The notes below the pieces were generated by a model. It did no database searches. It was not told the origin of the DNA and was given only the letters and a program-made list of their open reading frames with translations. Shown piece by piece: positions 52,408 through 62,071 of a DNA stretch of 64,000 nucleotides. The translations under genes were made by a program, and so were the position numbers. Source of the DNA: Natronorubrum sulfidifaciens JCM 14089 (GTDB lineage Archaea > Halobacteriota > Halobacteria > Halobacteriales > Natrialbaceae); the NCBI RefSeq assembly GCF_000337735.1, contig NZ_AOHX01000043.1:48799-112798 (forward strand), in the 5' to 3' direction. Positions within the stretch are counted from its first letter, which is position 1; the number at the start of each line of letters is the position of its first letter.

Positions 52408-54324
52408 ATGACGATTCGCTCAATTCCTGTTGCCGACCGTGTCACCGACGCCTTCTTCGCACTCGATACGGACTTTCGCTTTACCTATCTTAACGAGCGC
52501 GCCGAAACCCTGCTGAAACGCTCCCGTGAGGAGCTGATCGGTCGGGTGATGTGGGATGAGTTCCCTCAGACTGTCGAAACCCAGTTCCCCGACGGCTTCC
52601 ACCGCGCGATGGACGAGCAAGTCCCCGTTTCGTTCGAGGTGTACCATGCCCAACTCGAGACGTGGTTCGAAGCCCGTGCGTATCCGTCCGAGACCGGCCT
52701 CTCGGTCTACATGCGCGACGTCACCGAGCGCAAGTCACAGGAGACGACGCTCGCCCAGCACGCCGCCGTCGTCGAGGCCGTCTACGACGCGATCCTCACG
52801 CTCGACCGCAACCGCGAACTCGTCACCGTCAACAGCGCCATCGAGGAACTCCTCGGCACCGATCGCTCGGACCTCATCGGCGAACACGTCGAGACGCTGA
52901 CCCAGCAAGCGGGGATTTCGGACACCGATGCCGTCGAGATCGGTCGGGCGATCACCGACGTCGACGTCGGCAACGCCGACAGACGCCAACTCGAGGTGTC
53001 GTTTACCGCCGCCGACGGGAGCGATCGGGTCGGCGAGTTCCGGTTCGTGCCGATCGAAGACGACCACGCGACCGTCGCCGCCGTCATCCGGGACGTCACC
53101 GACCGCCATGAGTACGAACGCGTCGTCACGTCGCTGCACGAAGTCACCCGGTGGCTCCTCGAGTCGGACGACCCCGAGGAGATCTGTGCGGTTGCCGTCC
53201 ACGCCGGCGGCGATCTGCTCGATCTCCCGATCAGCGGCGTCTGGTTGCTCGACGACGAACAGGGGTATCTCGATCCCGTCGCCGGAACGGCCGGTGCACA
53301 CGAGGAGTTCGGCGGGCTCCCACGCTTTTCCCCCGGCGAGGGACTCGTCTGGGATGTCTTTGAAGACGGCTCTGTGACACGGTTCGACGATCTCGAGGAG
53401 AGATCGGGCCTCTACAATCCCGACACCCCGATCCGATCGGAGATCATCGCGCCCATCGGCACCCATGGGGTGCTCATGACGGGGTCGTTGGCCGTCGACC
53501 ACTTCGACGAGACCGACGTCGACCTCGTCTCGATCCTCGTCGAGAACACTCGTGCAGCGCTCGATCGAGCGACCCGCGAACGCGTGCTTCGGGAGCGAAC
53601 AGCCGAACTCGAACACCGGAGCGAGCGCCTCGAGTCGGTCGCCGAAATCCTCTCGAACGATCTGCAACAGCAGCTGTCGGCCGTCGCCGACGCACTCGAC
53701 GACGGCGACGACGCGACCGACGAGTGGGAGTTTCCGCTGGCGGAGGACTCGGTCGACGCCACGCTCGACCGGGCCGAAGGACTCGTCGACGATATCCGCG
53801 AGTTCGCCCGAAACGCCTCGGCCGTCGGCCCGCGCTGTCGGATCGACCTCGAGACGGCGATCGACGACGCACTCGAGCGATCACGCCTCGATGGCGACCG
53901 CGATCACGTCATCGTCGAGCAGTCGGCGACGCTTCGAGCCGACGCGGAGCGATTCGGCCGCCTGCTCGAGACGGTGTACAACGACGTTGCGGCCCGCGCC
54001 GACGGCCCAGTGACGATTCAGGTCGGCGTCGTCGGCCTCGATGACACGGATCGCTCTCGAGGGCTGTTTATCCGAGACGATGCCACGACCCGTCCACCAG
54101 CGATACGGTCTCACGAGGTCGACTCGTCGACCGGTGTCGTCGCCGAGAGAGCGGCCGATGGGCTGGGACTGACACTCGTCAAAGCGATCGCCGAAGCCCA
54201 CGACTGGACGTTCACGGTCGATCCCGGCGACACGGGTGGGACGAGACTCGAGATTCGCGATCTGACGACGCTCGAAAAACGCCCGCAAACAGGCTACAAA
54301 AGCGGCTCGGACTCGAGGTCCTGA
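52408..54324 (+). CDS. PAS-PAS-GAF sensor protein with degenerate histidine-kinase core
   Basis: 638 residues. PAS 1 (about 8-115: DAFFALDTDFRFTYLNERAE), PAS 2 (about 120-235: AVYDAILTLDRNRELVTVNS), GAF (about 240-385). The H-box region reads EILSNDLQQQL, with Asn417 at the phospho-acceptor His position of halophilic kinases (ILSHDLRNPL type). The ATPase half keeps a G2 box (DGLGLTLVKAIAEAHDW, Gly585) but the N box (LLETVYNDVAARADG) and the G1 box (FIRDDATTRPPAI) are altered. Likely a sensor without autophosphorylation. Its 3' end overlaps the HalX regulator gene by 31 bp, tail to tail. Confidence 0.85.
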   Translation: MTIRSIPVADRVTDAFFALDTDFRFTYLNERAETLLKRSREELIGRVMWDEFPQTVETQFPDGFHRAMDEQVPVSFEVYHAQLETWFEARAYPSETGLSVYMRDVTERKSQETTLAQHAAVVEAVYDAILTLDRNRELVTVNSAIEELLGTDRSDLIGEHVETLTQQAGISDTDAVEIGRAITDVDVGNADRRQLEVSFTAADGSDRVGEFRFVPIEDDHATVAAVIRDVTDRHEYERVVTSLHEVTRWLLESDDPEEICAVAVHAGGDLLDLPISGVWLLDDEQGYLDPVAGTAGAHEEFGGLPRFSPGEGLVWDVFEDGSVTRFDDLEERSGLYNPDTPIRSEIIAPIGTHGVLMTGSLAVDHFDETDVDLVSILVENTRAALDRATRERVLRERTAELEHRSERLESVAEILSNDLQQQLSAVADALDDGDDATDEWEFPLAEDSVDATLDRAEGLVDDIREFARNASAVGPRCRIDLETAIDDALERSRLDGDRDHVIVEQSATLRADAERFGRLLETVYNDVAARADGPVTIQVGVVGLDDTDRSRGLFIRDDATTRPPAIRSHEVDSSTGVVAERAADGLGLTLVKAIAEAHDWTFTVDPGDTGGTRLEIRDLTTLEKRPQTGYKSGSDSRS

Positions 54325-54875
54325 TAGAGCCGCCGATAACTCCCTTGATCGAGGAATTCCGTCATCGTCTCTTCGATGCGGACACGAGACAGTGCGAGTT
54401 GATCCTCTAGCCGTGCGTACTCCGCGCTCGATTTGCGCTCGGCTTCGGTTTTCTCGGCATCGAGCAGGGCTTTCGTCGAGGCGAGCGAGAAAAACTCCTG
54501 TAGCTGTTCGTCGTAGCTCGAGCGCAACACCAGTTGCTCGACGATTCGGGTCAGTTCGTCTCTCGAGACCGGTTTGACGAGATAGTCGTCGAACCCCATT
54601 CCGATGACGTCGAACGCCGGTTCGACAGCGGTAACCATCGCCACCCGACACGCCAGCTCGCGCTCCCGGAGCGTCGCCAGCAGCGTCTCACCCGACAGCC
54701 CGGGCATTCGTCGATCGAGAAGAACGATATCGACCGTCTCGTCGATGGCAGTGAGTGCCGTGTCGCCATCGGACACGGTCTCGACGGCGTACGTCTCCTC
54801 GAGCCAGGTGGCATAGAGGTCTGCGATGTCGGGCTCGTCGTCGACGATCAGGACGGATGGCGTCTCAGTGGTCAT
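54294..54875 (-). CDS. HalX-domain response regulator
   Basis: 193 residues. Receiver domain with acidic pair Asp12-Asp13 (LIVDDEPDIA), phospho-acceptor Asp54 (IVLLDRRMPG), Thr82 and Lys101 (DDYLVKPVSRDELT), all intact. A C-terminal HalX module (SSYDEQLQEFFSLASTKALL, ERKSSAEYARLEDQLALSRV) follows, a haloarchaeal output domain. No DNA-binding domain. Convergent and overlapping with the sensor gene, so not in its operon. The upstream region carries the left end of the palindromic element. Confidence 0.92.
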   Translation of the reverse strand: MTTETPSVLIVDDEPDIADLYATWLEETYAVETVSDGDTALTAIDETVDIVLLDRRMPGLSGETLLATLRERELACRVAMVTAVEPAFDVIGMGFDDYLVKPVSRDELTRIVEQLVLRSSYDEQLQEFFSLASTKALLDAEKTEAERKSSAEYARLEDQLALSRVRIEETMTEFLDQGSYRRLYQDLESEPLL

Positions 54876-54967
54876 AGCTCTCTCCGAGAGTGGTTCATCT
54901 CCCGAATTGTCTCGAGACTATATCAAAATATCGGGTAGTCGGACGATTCCGACGCGAGCGACGCTTA

Positions 54968-55075
54968 TACTGTCGGACAGAACGACGTGAAGATCGGTCG
55001 CTCTACTGCGGCCGTCTCCGACGGTGACGGCCGCGAATTCGCGACCGACTTCGCATTGACTTCTGTCCGACAGTA
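54968..55075. mobile_element. 108-bp MITE-like palindromic element
   Basis: Perfect 15-bp terminal inverted repeats TACTGTCGGACAGAA and TTCTGTCCGACAGTA. Nested inner pairs CGGTCGC/GCGACCG (54995-55001 and 55041-55047) and GCGGCCGTC/GACGGCCGC (55008-55016 and 55026-55034) make almost the whole element one imperfect palindrome. It is flanked by the 3-bp direct repeat TTA (54965-54967 and 55076-55078), as after insertion with a TNA-type target duplication (known for the IS1031 group of IS5). The right TTA is the complement of the purL stop codon TAA. It has no coding potential. It could alternatively be a bidirectional terminator hairpin. Confidence 0.6.
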
Positions 55076-57289
55076 TTACTCGAGGCCGTCTTCGATGGTC
55101 GAGCGGTGGTCGTCGATCGCCGCGGCGTCCGTCGTGATCGTCTCCGAGCCGACGTCGATCGTCAACTCACCGTCGTCGGTCGCCGTCCCGAGTTCGACCA
55201 CCGGGGCGACGCCGTCGAACGCCGCTGCAACGGCGTCGGGCGAGTCGGTCTGAATCAGGACCCGACCCGGCTGTTCGTGGAAGAGGACAGCCGATTCGTC
55301 TCCACTGTCGGGGACGGGAAGCGAGACCTCGAGACCAGCATCTTCGGTGACCATCTCAGCGAGCGAGACAGCGAGCCCACCGTGACTGATGTCGTGAACC
55401 GCAAGCGTCGACTCGTCGTTGGCCACGTCGGCCAGCGTTTCGATGACGGCGGCGGGGTCGGCCGGCAGTTCGGGGAACCCGTCACTGCCATCGAACTGGG
55501 CGAGATACTCCGAGCCACCGAGTCGGAGGTCGCCGGCCTCGAGGCCGACGTCGCCGACGAGCAACAGCGTGCCTTCCGATTCGACCGACAGCGGCGGGGC
55601 GTCGTAGCCGTCTTTGGTCCCGACCATCGCCAGCGTCGGCGTCGGCGGGATCGGGCCGGCGACGGAGTCGTTGTACAGCGAGACGTTCCCGCCAACGACC
55701 GGCGTCGACAGTGTCGAGCACATGTCCGCAAGCCCGTCGACGGCACCCTTGAAGCCGCCGTACACATCTGGTTTCTCGGGGTTGCCGCCGTTGAGACAGT
55801 CGACGGCGGCAAGCGGCGTCGCGCCTTTGGCTGCGATGTTCGTCGCGTTCTCGAGGGCGATCGCTTTCGCCCCGACGTACGGGGCAACGGCAGTCCAGTT
55901 CGGTGCCGCACCGGAGGAAATAGCCAGCCCTTGCCCGATCTCGCGGCTATCGCCGCTCGATTTATCCGCGGAGTGTGGCTCCGCGCTCGCTTCTCGGACA
56001 GCGATAATCGCCGCGTCGTCGCCCGGCCCAACGCTCGTGCGGACGCCGACCTCGTGGTCGTACTGTCGGTAGACCCACCGTTTCGAGGCCGTGTTCGGAC
56101 TCGAGACGACCGTCTCGAACGCCGCCTCGAGGTCGACGTCGGGCAGGTCGGTCTCGGGTTGGTCGACGGGTTCGCTCTCGAGGTCGTTCATCGGCGCGCC
56201 TTCGCCGAGGAAATAAGCGTCGACGTCGACGACCGTTTCGCCTTCGAACGTGCAGGTGTAGTTCTTCTCGGTGACGTCGCCGATGACCGAACAGCCGAGA
56301 TCGAAGCGCTCGGCGATCTCACGGACGCGGTCGACGTTCTCGGGTTCGACTTCGTAACACATCCGCTCCTGGGATTCGGCCAGCAGGATCTCCAAGGCGT
56401 TCATGTTCGGCTCGCGCTGGTGGACGCGCTCGAGTTCGATGTGTGCGCCGAGACCGCCTTTGGCGACCAGTTCGCTCGAGGCACCGCCGAGGCCGGCGGC
56501 ACCGAGGTCGCGGGCGGATTCGATCAGCTGCTCTTCGACGAGCTGTTCGTTGGCCTCGATCAGCAGCTTCTCGGCGTAGGGGTCGCCGACCTGAACGGCC
56601 GGTCGATCCTCGGTTTCGGCGTCCTCCGCGAGGTCCTCGCTGGCGAAACTCGCACCGCCAAGCCCGTCGCGGCCGGTGCCGTTACCGACGAGCACCAGCT
56701 TGTTGCCGGGCTCTTGGGCGACGGCGGTGACGAGCCGTTCCTCGTTCGTGAGGCCGACGCAAGCAACGTTCACCAGCGGATTACCCTCGTAGTCGGGGTG
56801 GAAGTCGACGCTGCCCGCGACCGTGGGCACGCCGATACAGTTGCCGTAGTGGCTGATCCCTTCGACGACGCCCTCGAAGAGGTATTTCGAGTGTTCGTCG
56901 TCGAACTCGCCGAAGTACAGCGAGTCCGCAAGCGCGATCGGGTAGGCACCCATCGAGAGGGTGTCCCGGACGATCCCGCCGACGCCCGTCGCGGCCCCGT
57001 CGAACGGGTCGACGTAGGAAGGGTGGTTGTGGCTCTCGATTCCCATCGTGATGTAGGTGCTCGAGCCGTCCTCGTCCTCGTTTCCGGGCAGCGCGACGAC
57101 TGCTGCGTCATCACCCGGCCCGATGACGACCTGCTCGCCCTCGCTGTCGAACGCGGAGAGCAGCGGTCTCGAGGAGCGGTACGCGCAGTGTTCACTCCAG
57201 AGGTTCTCGAACAGCGCGACCTCTGCCGGCGTCGGCTCTCGCCCCAGCTCAGAAACGACGAGCTTGTGGTCCGAATCGGCAAGACTCAT
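55076..57289 (-). CDS. purL: Phosphoribosylformylglycinamidine synthase subunit PurL
   Basis: 737 residues. ATP-dependent synthetase component for FGAM formation in purine biosynthesis, working with PurQ and PurS (not here). [19 protein letters not shown] starts the catalytic region, [40 protein letters not shown] (ATP/metal site) and [19 protein letters not shown] are the first half; [17 protein letters not shown] and [17 protein letters not shown] are the repeated second half. Short archaeal/Bacillus-type PurL. Its stop codon is the TTA flank of the palindromic element. Confidence 0.97.
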   Translation of the reverse strand: MSLADSDHKLVVSELGREPTPAEVALFENLWSEHCAYRSSRPLLSAFDSEGEQVVIGPGDDAAVVALPGNEDEDGSSTYITMGIESHNHPSYVDPFDGAATGVGGIVRDTLSMGAYPIALADSLYFGEFDDEHSKYLFEGVVEGISHYGNCIGVPTVAGSVDFHPDYEGNPLVNVACVGLTNEERLVTAVAQEPGNKLVLVGNGTGRDGLGGASFASEDLAEDAETEDRPAVQVGDPYAEKLLIEANEQLVEEQLIESARDLGAAGLGGASSELVAKGGLGAHIELERVHQREPNMNALEILLAESQERMCYEVEPENVDRVREIAERFDLGCSVIGDVTEKNYTCTFEGETVVDVDAYFLGEGAPMNDLESEPVDQPETDLPDVDLEAAFETVVSSPNTASKRWVYRQYDHEVGVRTSVGPGDDAAIIAVREASAEPHSADKSSGDSREIGQGLAISSGAAPNWTAVAPYVGAKAIALENATNIAAKGATPLAAVDCLNGGNPEKPDVYGGFKGAVDGLADMCSTLSTPVVGGNVSLYNDSVAGPIPPTPTLAMVGTKDGYDAPPLSVESEGTLLLVGDVGLEAGDLRLGGSEYLAQFDGSDGFPELPADPAAVIETLADVANDESTLAVHDISHGGLAVSLAEMVTEDAGLEVSLPVPDSGDESAVLFHEQPGRVLIQTDSPDAVAAAFDGVAPVVELGTATDDGELTIDVGSETITTDAAAIDDHRSTIEDGLE

Positions 57290-57375
57290 TCATGTCGGTG
57301 ATGGAAGTCGGGTAGTAAAGGGGTTTCTATATACACGTTCGTGCATCGATTCGGTGAGGGCCCGTGTGGCTCCGC

Positions 57376-57723
57376 TCAGTGTGTGAGCGTCTCCTCATCG
57401 AGCCACGAGCCAGCCCAGCACTCGATTTCGTCGAACACCGGCTCTAAGGATTCGCCCTTCGAGGTCAGGCTATAATAGGTCGCGATCGGGGCGTCTTCCT
57501 CGATGCGGCGTTCGACGAAGCCCATCTCGCCGAGATCATCGAGCACACGGGAGAGCGTCCGGGCGTTCGCGCCGGTCGAGCGCTTGAGTTCGTTAAAGCG
57601 CTGTTCGCCGGCCAGCAGTTCGTGGAGGACAGCCAGACGCCACTGCGAACCGATCTGCTCGAGCGACTGGATGACGGGACAGGCAGCGTTCTGGTCGCGG
57701 GGTTCGGTCTGTGGAGAGGACAT
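57376..57723 (-). CDS. HxlR-family transcriptional regulator
   Basis: 115 residues. Cys-containing start (QNAACPVIQSLEQIGSQWRL), winged helix LAVLHELLAGEQRFNELKRS, recognition helix TGANARTLSRVLDDLGEMGF, wing ERRIEEDAPIATYYSLTSKG and a C-terminal dimer helix. The Cys15 position fits redox- or thiol-responding members. Target unknown. Between purL and the SRPBCC gene, all on the minus strand. Confidence 0.93.
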   Translation of the reverse strand: MSSPQTEPRDQNAACPVIQSLEQIGSQWRLAVLHELLAGEQRFNELKRSTGANARTLSRVLDDLGEMGFVERRIEEDAPIATYYSLTSKGESLEPVFDEIECWAGSWLDEETLTH

Positions 57724-57833
57724 TGTTTCGCTCCGTTGTGGGTACGCTGTAGACGACTTTAGCAGTTCGGGTCTGAACCAGCTAACATCGCGTTAGTCAT
57801 GTCAACCACCGAATTAGTGCGCCGATGGCGCAG

Positions 57834-58247
57834 TCAGTCGCCCTCGAGCATCGACTCGAGGGACTCGAGGGCCCGAAGCGAGATCGGCGCGGAGCCGACA
57901 GCGAAGAACGGGAGTTCGAAGCTGATCCGACACCGAGTCTCATCGAGGGCTTCGACTCGGTGGGTCGCGATTGGCACGCCAGTCACACGCCAGCTCCATC
58001 GTCGATCCGACCGCGAGTAGTCCGTGACGCGAAACGGAATCCAGACACCGGACACCCGCACGTGGCCGGTCGTGTCGGCCCGAATCCGGCGATCAGTGGC
58101 TTCGACACCGTTTACGAGCGCCATCCACTCCGGCCACTGGGTCGTGTCGACGAGCAGGTCCCACGCGTCGTCTGCAGGGACCGAACAGACCTGTGAGGCC
58201 TCGAGGCGGCGACCATCCGGCGTGTGTGCAGTCTGCAGTCGCGTCAT
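57834..58247 (-). CDS. SRPBCC-family (START-like) protein
   Basis: 137 residues. Polyketide-cyclase/lipid-binding type: LEASQVCSVPADDAWDLLVD, TTQWPEWMALVNGVEATDRR, VSGVWIPFRVTDYSRSDRRW, VTGVPIATHRVEALDETRCR and ISFELPFF give the beta-grip with a hydrophobic cavity. The ligand is unknown. Divergent from an aldo/keto reductase gene (125 bp). Confidence 0.85.
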   Translation of the reverse strand: MTRLQTAHTPDGRRLEASQVCSVPADDAWDLLVDTTQWPEWMALVNGVEATDRRIRADTTGHVRVSGVWIPFRVTDYSRSDRRWSWRVTGVPIATHRVEALDETRCRISFELPFFAVGSAPISLRALESLESMLEGD

Positions 58248-58372
58248 GTGTACCGACTGGTACGTCGGCCGTGGGCATGGAGGTTTGGACCGCCACGACT
58301 ACTGTCTCGTCCAGCGGCTCGGAGCAGTCGGTGGACACATACTGTTTTTTGACCGGCACGCATCGGTCCAGT

Positions 58373-59347
58373 ATGGAGTATACGACACTCGGATCGACCG
58401 GGATGGAAGTCAGTCGGCTCTGTCTGGGCTGTATGAGCTTTGGCTCGAGCGACTGGCGCGAGTGGGTCTTAGAAGACGACGAGAGCAAGGCGATCATCGA
58501 TCGGGCGATCGACCTCGGGATCAACTTCTTCGATACGGCGAACCTGTACTCGAACGGCGAGTCCGAACGGATCGTAGGCGACGCACTCGAGGGCCACCGC
58601 GAGTCGTCGGTCGTCGCGACGAAAGGCTACTTCCAGATGCGCGAGGACGACCCGAACTCGGGGGGCCTGTCGCGAAAGGCGATCGAACAGGAACTCGCCG
58701 CCAGCCGCGAGCGGCTGGGCATGGACACCATCGACCTCTATCAGATCCACCGCTGGGACGACGAGACGCCGATCGAGACGACGCTTCGGGCACTCGATGA
58801 CGCCGTCCGACGGGGCCACGTTCGTTACATCGGCGCGTCGTCGATGTGGGCCCACCAGTTCGCCGAGTCGCTCTATACGAGCGATCGGCTGGGACTCGAG
58901 CGATTCGTCACGATGCAAAACCACTACAATCTCGTCTACCGGGAGGAAGAACGCGAGATGCTGCCGCTCTGTGACAAGGAGGGTATCGGCGTCATGCCGT
59001 GGTCGCCGCTGGCCCGGGGCTATCTCACGCGCCCGCACGCGGAGATCGACGCGACAAAACGCGGCGAGACGGAAGAACACATGTACGACCACCCCTACCG
59101 CGATGGCGGCGGCCAAGAGATCAACGACCGTGTCGCCGAAATCGCCGCCGATAAGGGTGTAACGATGGCCCAGCTCTCGCTTGCGTGGCTGTTGCACAAA
59201 GAGTGGGTCGACGCACCCATCATCGGTACGACGAGCGTCGAACACTTAGAGCAGGCTGTCGAGGCGCTCGAGCTCTCGCTGTCGGCGTCGGAGCTCGCCT
59301 ATCTCGAGGAGCCATACGAGCCGGTGTCGGTTTCTGGCCACGACTGA
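58373..59347 (+). CDS. Aldo/keto reductase
   Basis: 324 residues. NADPH-dependent reductase. Catalytic Asp-Tyr-Lys-His: FFDTANLYSNGESE (Asp, Tyr), VVATKGYFQMREDDPNSGG (Lys), LYQIHRWDDETPIETT (His). VMPWSPLARGYLTRPH and PIIGTTSVEHLEQAVEALEL bind the cofactor phosphate. Start ATG 58373 gives MEYTTLGSTGMEVSRLCLG, the normal N-terminus of YajO-like AKRs. Substrate unknown. Confidence 0.95.
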   Translation: MEYTTLGSTGMEVSRLCLGCMSFGSSDWREWVLEDDESKAIIDRAIDLGINFFDTANLYSNGESERIVGDALEGHRESSVVATKGYFQMREDDPNSGGLSRKAIEQELAASRERLGMDTIDLYQIHRWDDETPIETTLRALDDAVRRGHVRYIGASSMWAHQFAESLYTSDRLGLERFVTMQNHYNLVYREEEREMLPLCDKEGIGVMPWSPLARGYLTRPHAEIDATKRGETEEHMYDHPYRDGGGQEINDRVAEIAADKGVTMAQLSLAWLLHKEWVDAPIIGTTSVEHLEQAVEALELSLSASELAYLEEPYEPVSVSGHD

Positions 59348-59681
59348 GACGGACTACTGTCGTCAGTGACCACCGATCACCGACTTTGCCGCTGGTGATC
59401 GGCGGTACATCGTTACAGCACACCGTATGACTGAGCCGCTTCTCGAGGACTTGATCTCCGTTGGAAACGGAAATCAGAGGCGCGTGGTCGAGTGACGACG
59501 CCGCGTCGGAATTTCTGAGATACTATTCGTCATTAGTAAACCGATTTCAGTTACTCGACACCAGAATTTGGGGAAAGAGTAATTAGAGTTCGTTACAACA
59601 GGTCGACCAGCGACGACCGGAACCGCCGTGTCCACACAGCCGAGATGTCGGGCGTCCGGTCAGCGAAGCCACCCCAGCATA
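59348..59681. other. Intergenic region upstream of the TFB gene
   Basis: 334 bp with no supported gene, rather AT-rich toward 59515-59585. A short dyad CCGTTGGAAACGG occurs at about 59458-59470. Presumably carries the TFB promoter; no strong TATA box could be singled out. Confidence 0.5.
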
Positions 59682-60686
59682 ATGCCACACACGAAATTCG
59701 ATTCGACATCGTCGACCGCAGAGGGAACGAAAGCGCAGTCTGCGAGCGAGCGAACTGACCAGTCCCCCGACGGCAGGACGACCACGACCTGTCCCGAGTG
59801 CGACGGCAGACTGATCGTTCGGAACGACCAGACACACTGTGAGGACTGTGGCCTCGTCGTCGACGAGGACCGCATCGACCACGGCCCGGAGTGGCGTGCG
59901 TTCAACGCCACTGAAAAGAACGAAAAGTCTCGGGTCGGTGCGCCGACGACGAACATGCTGCACGATCGCGGTCTGTCGACGACGATCGATTGGCAGAACA
60001 AAGACGGCTACGGGAGTACCCTCTCCGCCCGAAAACGACAGCAGTTTCAGCGACTCCGAACCTGGGACGAACGGTTCCGTACGCGTGATGCCACCGAACG
60101 GAACCTGAAACACGCCCTCGGGGAGATCGACCGGATGGGCTCGGCACTCGGGATTCCGGATGCCACCTTAGAAACCGCGAGCGTCATCTATCGCCGCGCA
60201 CTCGAGGAAAACCTGTTACCCGGCCGATCGATCGAAGGGATGGCGACAGCCGCGCTGAACGCTGCCGTTCGACAGACGGGCGTCCCGCGGTCGATCGACG
60301 AACTCGCAACCGTCAGCCGGATCGACTACCTCGAGGCGGCCCGCGCGTACCGATATCTCGTCAGGGAGCTCGAACTCCCAATGGCACCGCCGGACCCACT
60401 CGAGTATCTCCCACGGTACGCGTCGGCGCTCGAGATCACGGCCGAGACGGAACGGCGTGCCCATGATCTCCTCGAAGGCGGAATGGAGGCAGGGCTTCAC
60501 AGTGGGAAACATCCCGTTGGTCTCGCCGCTGCTGCGATCTATGCGGGGAGCCGACTGACAGGCGAAGCGCTCACACAAGCGGACGTCTCGGATGCAATCG
60601 ACGTCAGCAAGGTGACGATCCGGAACCGGTATCAGGAACTGCTCGAACACGAGATCGCGACGGCCGACTCCACCGCTGCGGACTGA
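59682..60686 (+). CDS. tfb: Transcription initiation factor IIB (TFB)
   Basis: 334 residues. Recruits RNA polymerase to TBP-bound promoters. Zinc ribbon CPECDGRLIVRNDQTHCEDCG, written by its Cys pairs CPEC and CEDC (about residues 38-59), then the B-reader/linker (EWRAFNATEKNEKSRVGAPT and IDWQNKDGYGSTLSARKRQQ), and two cyclin repeats (ALGIPDATLETASVIYRRAL; LEITAETERRAHDLLEGGME) with HTH helices. Haloarchaea have several TFBs; which one this is cannot be told. The polar N-terminal extension before the ribbon is variable. Confidence 0.96.
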   Translation: MPHTKFDSTSSTAEGTKAQSASERTDQSPDGRTTTTCPECDGRLIVRNDQTHCEDCGLVVDEDRIDHGPEWRAFNATEKNEKSRVGAPTTNMLHDRGLSTTIDWQNKDGYGSTLSARKRQQFQRLRTWDERFRTRDATERNLKHALGEIDRMGSALGIPDATLETASVIYRRALEENLLPGRSIEGMATAALNAAVRQTGVPRSIDELATVSRIDYLEAARAYRYLVRELELPMAPPDPLEYLPRYASALEITAETERRAHDLLEGGMEAGLHSGKHPVGLAAAAIYAGSRLTGEALTQADVSDAIDVSKVTIRNRYQELLEHEIATADSTAAD

Positions 60687-60770
60687 TGTGACCGCAGGCA
60701 CAACCGTGTCACACGCAGGTTACGGCGTCGTTTGGTTCGGCAATCGCGGCCGCACACGCGCTTGCGCCGA

Positions 60771-61310
60771 TCAAGAAAAGCGAGAGGCGATATCCGCTTC
60801 GGTGATGATGCCGACCGTCTCGCCGGCTTCGGTAATCATCACGGCCTTGTAGTGCTCGAGCAAGTTGCTGATTTCGTCTAGGGTCGCATCTTTCGACACC
60901 GTCGGGAAGCTCTCACTCATGTGTTCTTCGATGGGTTCGTCTCGAGCCTCGGCGTCGAGATGCACGAGGTCGCTCTGACTGATCGACCCCACGGGGATTC
61001 CGTCCTGGATAACTGCCAGCTGGGAGTAGGCCTCCTCTTCCATCTTTCGAGCCGCTTCTTTGACGGGGTCGTCGGGCGAGACGTTGACGACGGCCTCGTT
61101 CATCAGGTCCTCGGCGCGGACGACGTCGCTTTCGGCCTTCTCGAGCGCGTTGACGATCCGACGGAGCGTCGAGAGCCGTGGGTCGACGTCGCCGCCCTCG
61201 ATCCGGGCGATCAGTGGCTGAGAGACATCGGCCGTATCGGCGAGTTCGCTTTGGGTGAGCCCGAGTTCGGTTCGGCGTTGGCGGAGATCCGCGGGCGTCG
61301 GGAGTTCCAT
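60771..61310 (-). CDS. XRE-type HTH protein with two CBS domains
   Basis: 179 residues. HTH residues 5-60 (LRQRRTELGLTQSELADTAD, VSQPLIARIEGGDVDPRLST), then CBS 1 (VNVSPDDPVKEAARKMEEEA, SQLAVIQDGIPVGSISQSDL) and CBS 2 (FPTVSKDATLDEISNLLEHY, AVMITEAGETVGIITEADIA). CBS pairs bind adenosine-type ligands, so DNA binding may respond to energy or nucleotide state. This combination is common in archaea. The ATG at 61310 starts MELPTPADLR. Confidence 0.93.
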   Translation of the reverse strand: MELPTPADLRQRRTELGLTQSELADTADVSQPLIARIEGGDVDPRLSTLRRIVNALEKAESDVVRAEDLMNEAVVNVSPDDPVKEAARKMEEEAYSQLAVIQDGIPVGSISQSDLVHLDAEARDEPIEEHMSESFPTVSKDATLDEISNLLEHYKAVMITEAGETVGIITEADIASRFS

Positions 61311-61405
61311 ACGCTACAATAACTAAGGGTTATAGAAAATGCTTTGGGTCGTCCCCTGTTTCGCCGTCACCGCCGACGCGGTGGCGGACGCGGAGTGGGG
61401 TATCG

Positions 61406-61759
61406 TTAGTCTTCGTCGGGCACTTCGATGACTTCGACGACCGACAGCGGGACGTCCCGCAGCGCGCCGCCGACTTCGCTTTTTGCGATTCGGGAGGCGT
61501 GTTCTTCGCCGTCGGCGTTGAACACTTCCATCTCGAGGCCGAGGCCGACGAGTGCAGTGTCAGCCGCGATAAAGGCGGAGTCGAAGGGCTCGCCACAGGC
61601 CGGACAGCCCGTCGCACCGACTTCGACTTCGACGTAGTCCATGTTTTCGCTGTTGAGTCGTTTCCCGGCTTCGCTGACGGCGACACCGATCGCGTCGTCG
61701 ATCGCTTCGACGTCACGAACGAGCCATGCCGCTTCCATTGCGACGAGATAGTTGGTCAT
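61406..61759 (-). CDS. DUF555 family protein
   Basis: 117 residues from ATG 61759. MTNYLVAMEAAWLVRDVEAI, DDAIGVAVSEAGKRLNSENM, VGATGCPACGEPFDSAFIAA and ALVGLGLEMEVFNADGEEHA are the conserved UPF0212/DUF555 blocks, found only in archaea. The CPAC pair is the only Cys motif and may bind metal as a dimer. Function unknown. Confidence 0.9.
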   Translation of the reverse strand: MTNYLVAMEAAWLVRDVEAIDDAIGVAVSEAGKRLNSENMDYVEVEVGATGCPACGEPFDSAFIAADTALVGLGLEMEVFNADGEEHASRIAKSEVGGALRDVPLSVVEVIEVPDED

Positions 61760-62071
61760 ATGTCGTGGTCGGGCCGAGGGGTCTCTTGTCTTGCGGTTCG
61801 TCGCCAGCACCGCATCGGGCTCGAGTGACCCGACTGACGCGCCCGCGGTGCGCACGTGAGTTGGATAATCCCCATAAGTTACGAGAATTGTGCGGATCGA
61901 TTGCCGTCTGGATAGCCGGATCCGGCCTCGAGTTCAGCTTAACTTGTAACAAAATCAACCAGCGTTTAATCGCATGACTGCGGCGACCTCGTCCGGCCCT
62001 AACGATCGTTATGATTTCGACGACTCAGTAATGTTTATATACACCCTCGGTCTGCTCCAGAGTGAACGCTG
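61760..62071. other. Intergenic region with a possible 32-codon frame
   Basis: About 312 bp. A frame 61974-62072 (MTAATSSGPNDRYDFDDSVM... then FIYTLGLLQSER) ends TGA overlapping the ATG of the next gene. Within it is a strong TATA TTTATATAC at 62034-62042, about 28 nt before the likely start of transcription of that gene, so the frame may be chance. Confidence 0.4.

Noticed and set aside
55106-57301. Plus-strand 731-codon frame opposite purL
   Set aside because: It mirrors purL in a shadow frame, common with high third-position G+C; composition is Arg/Val-rich and shows no domain.
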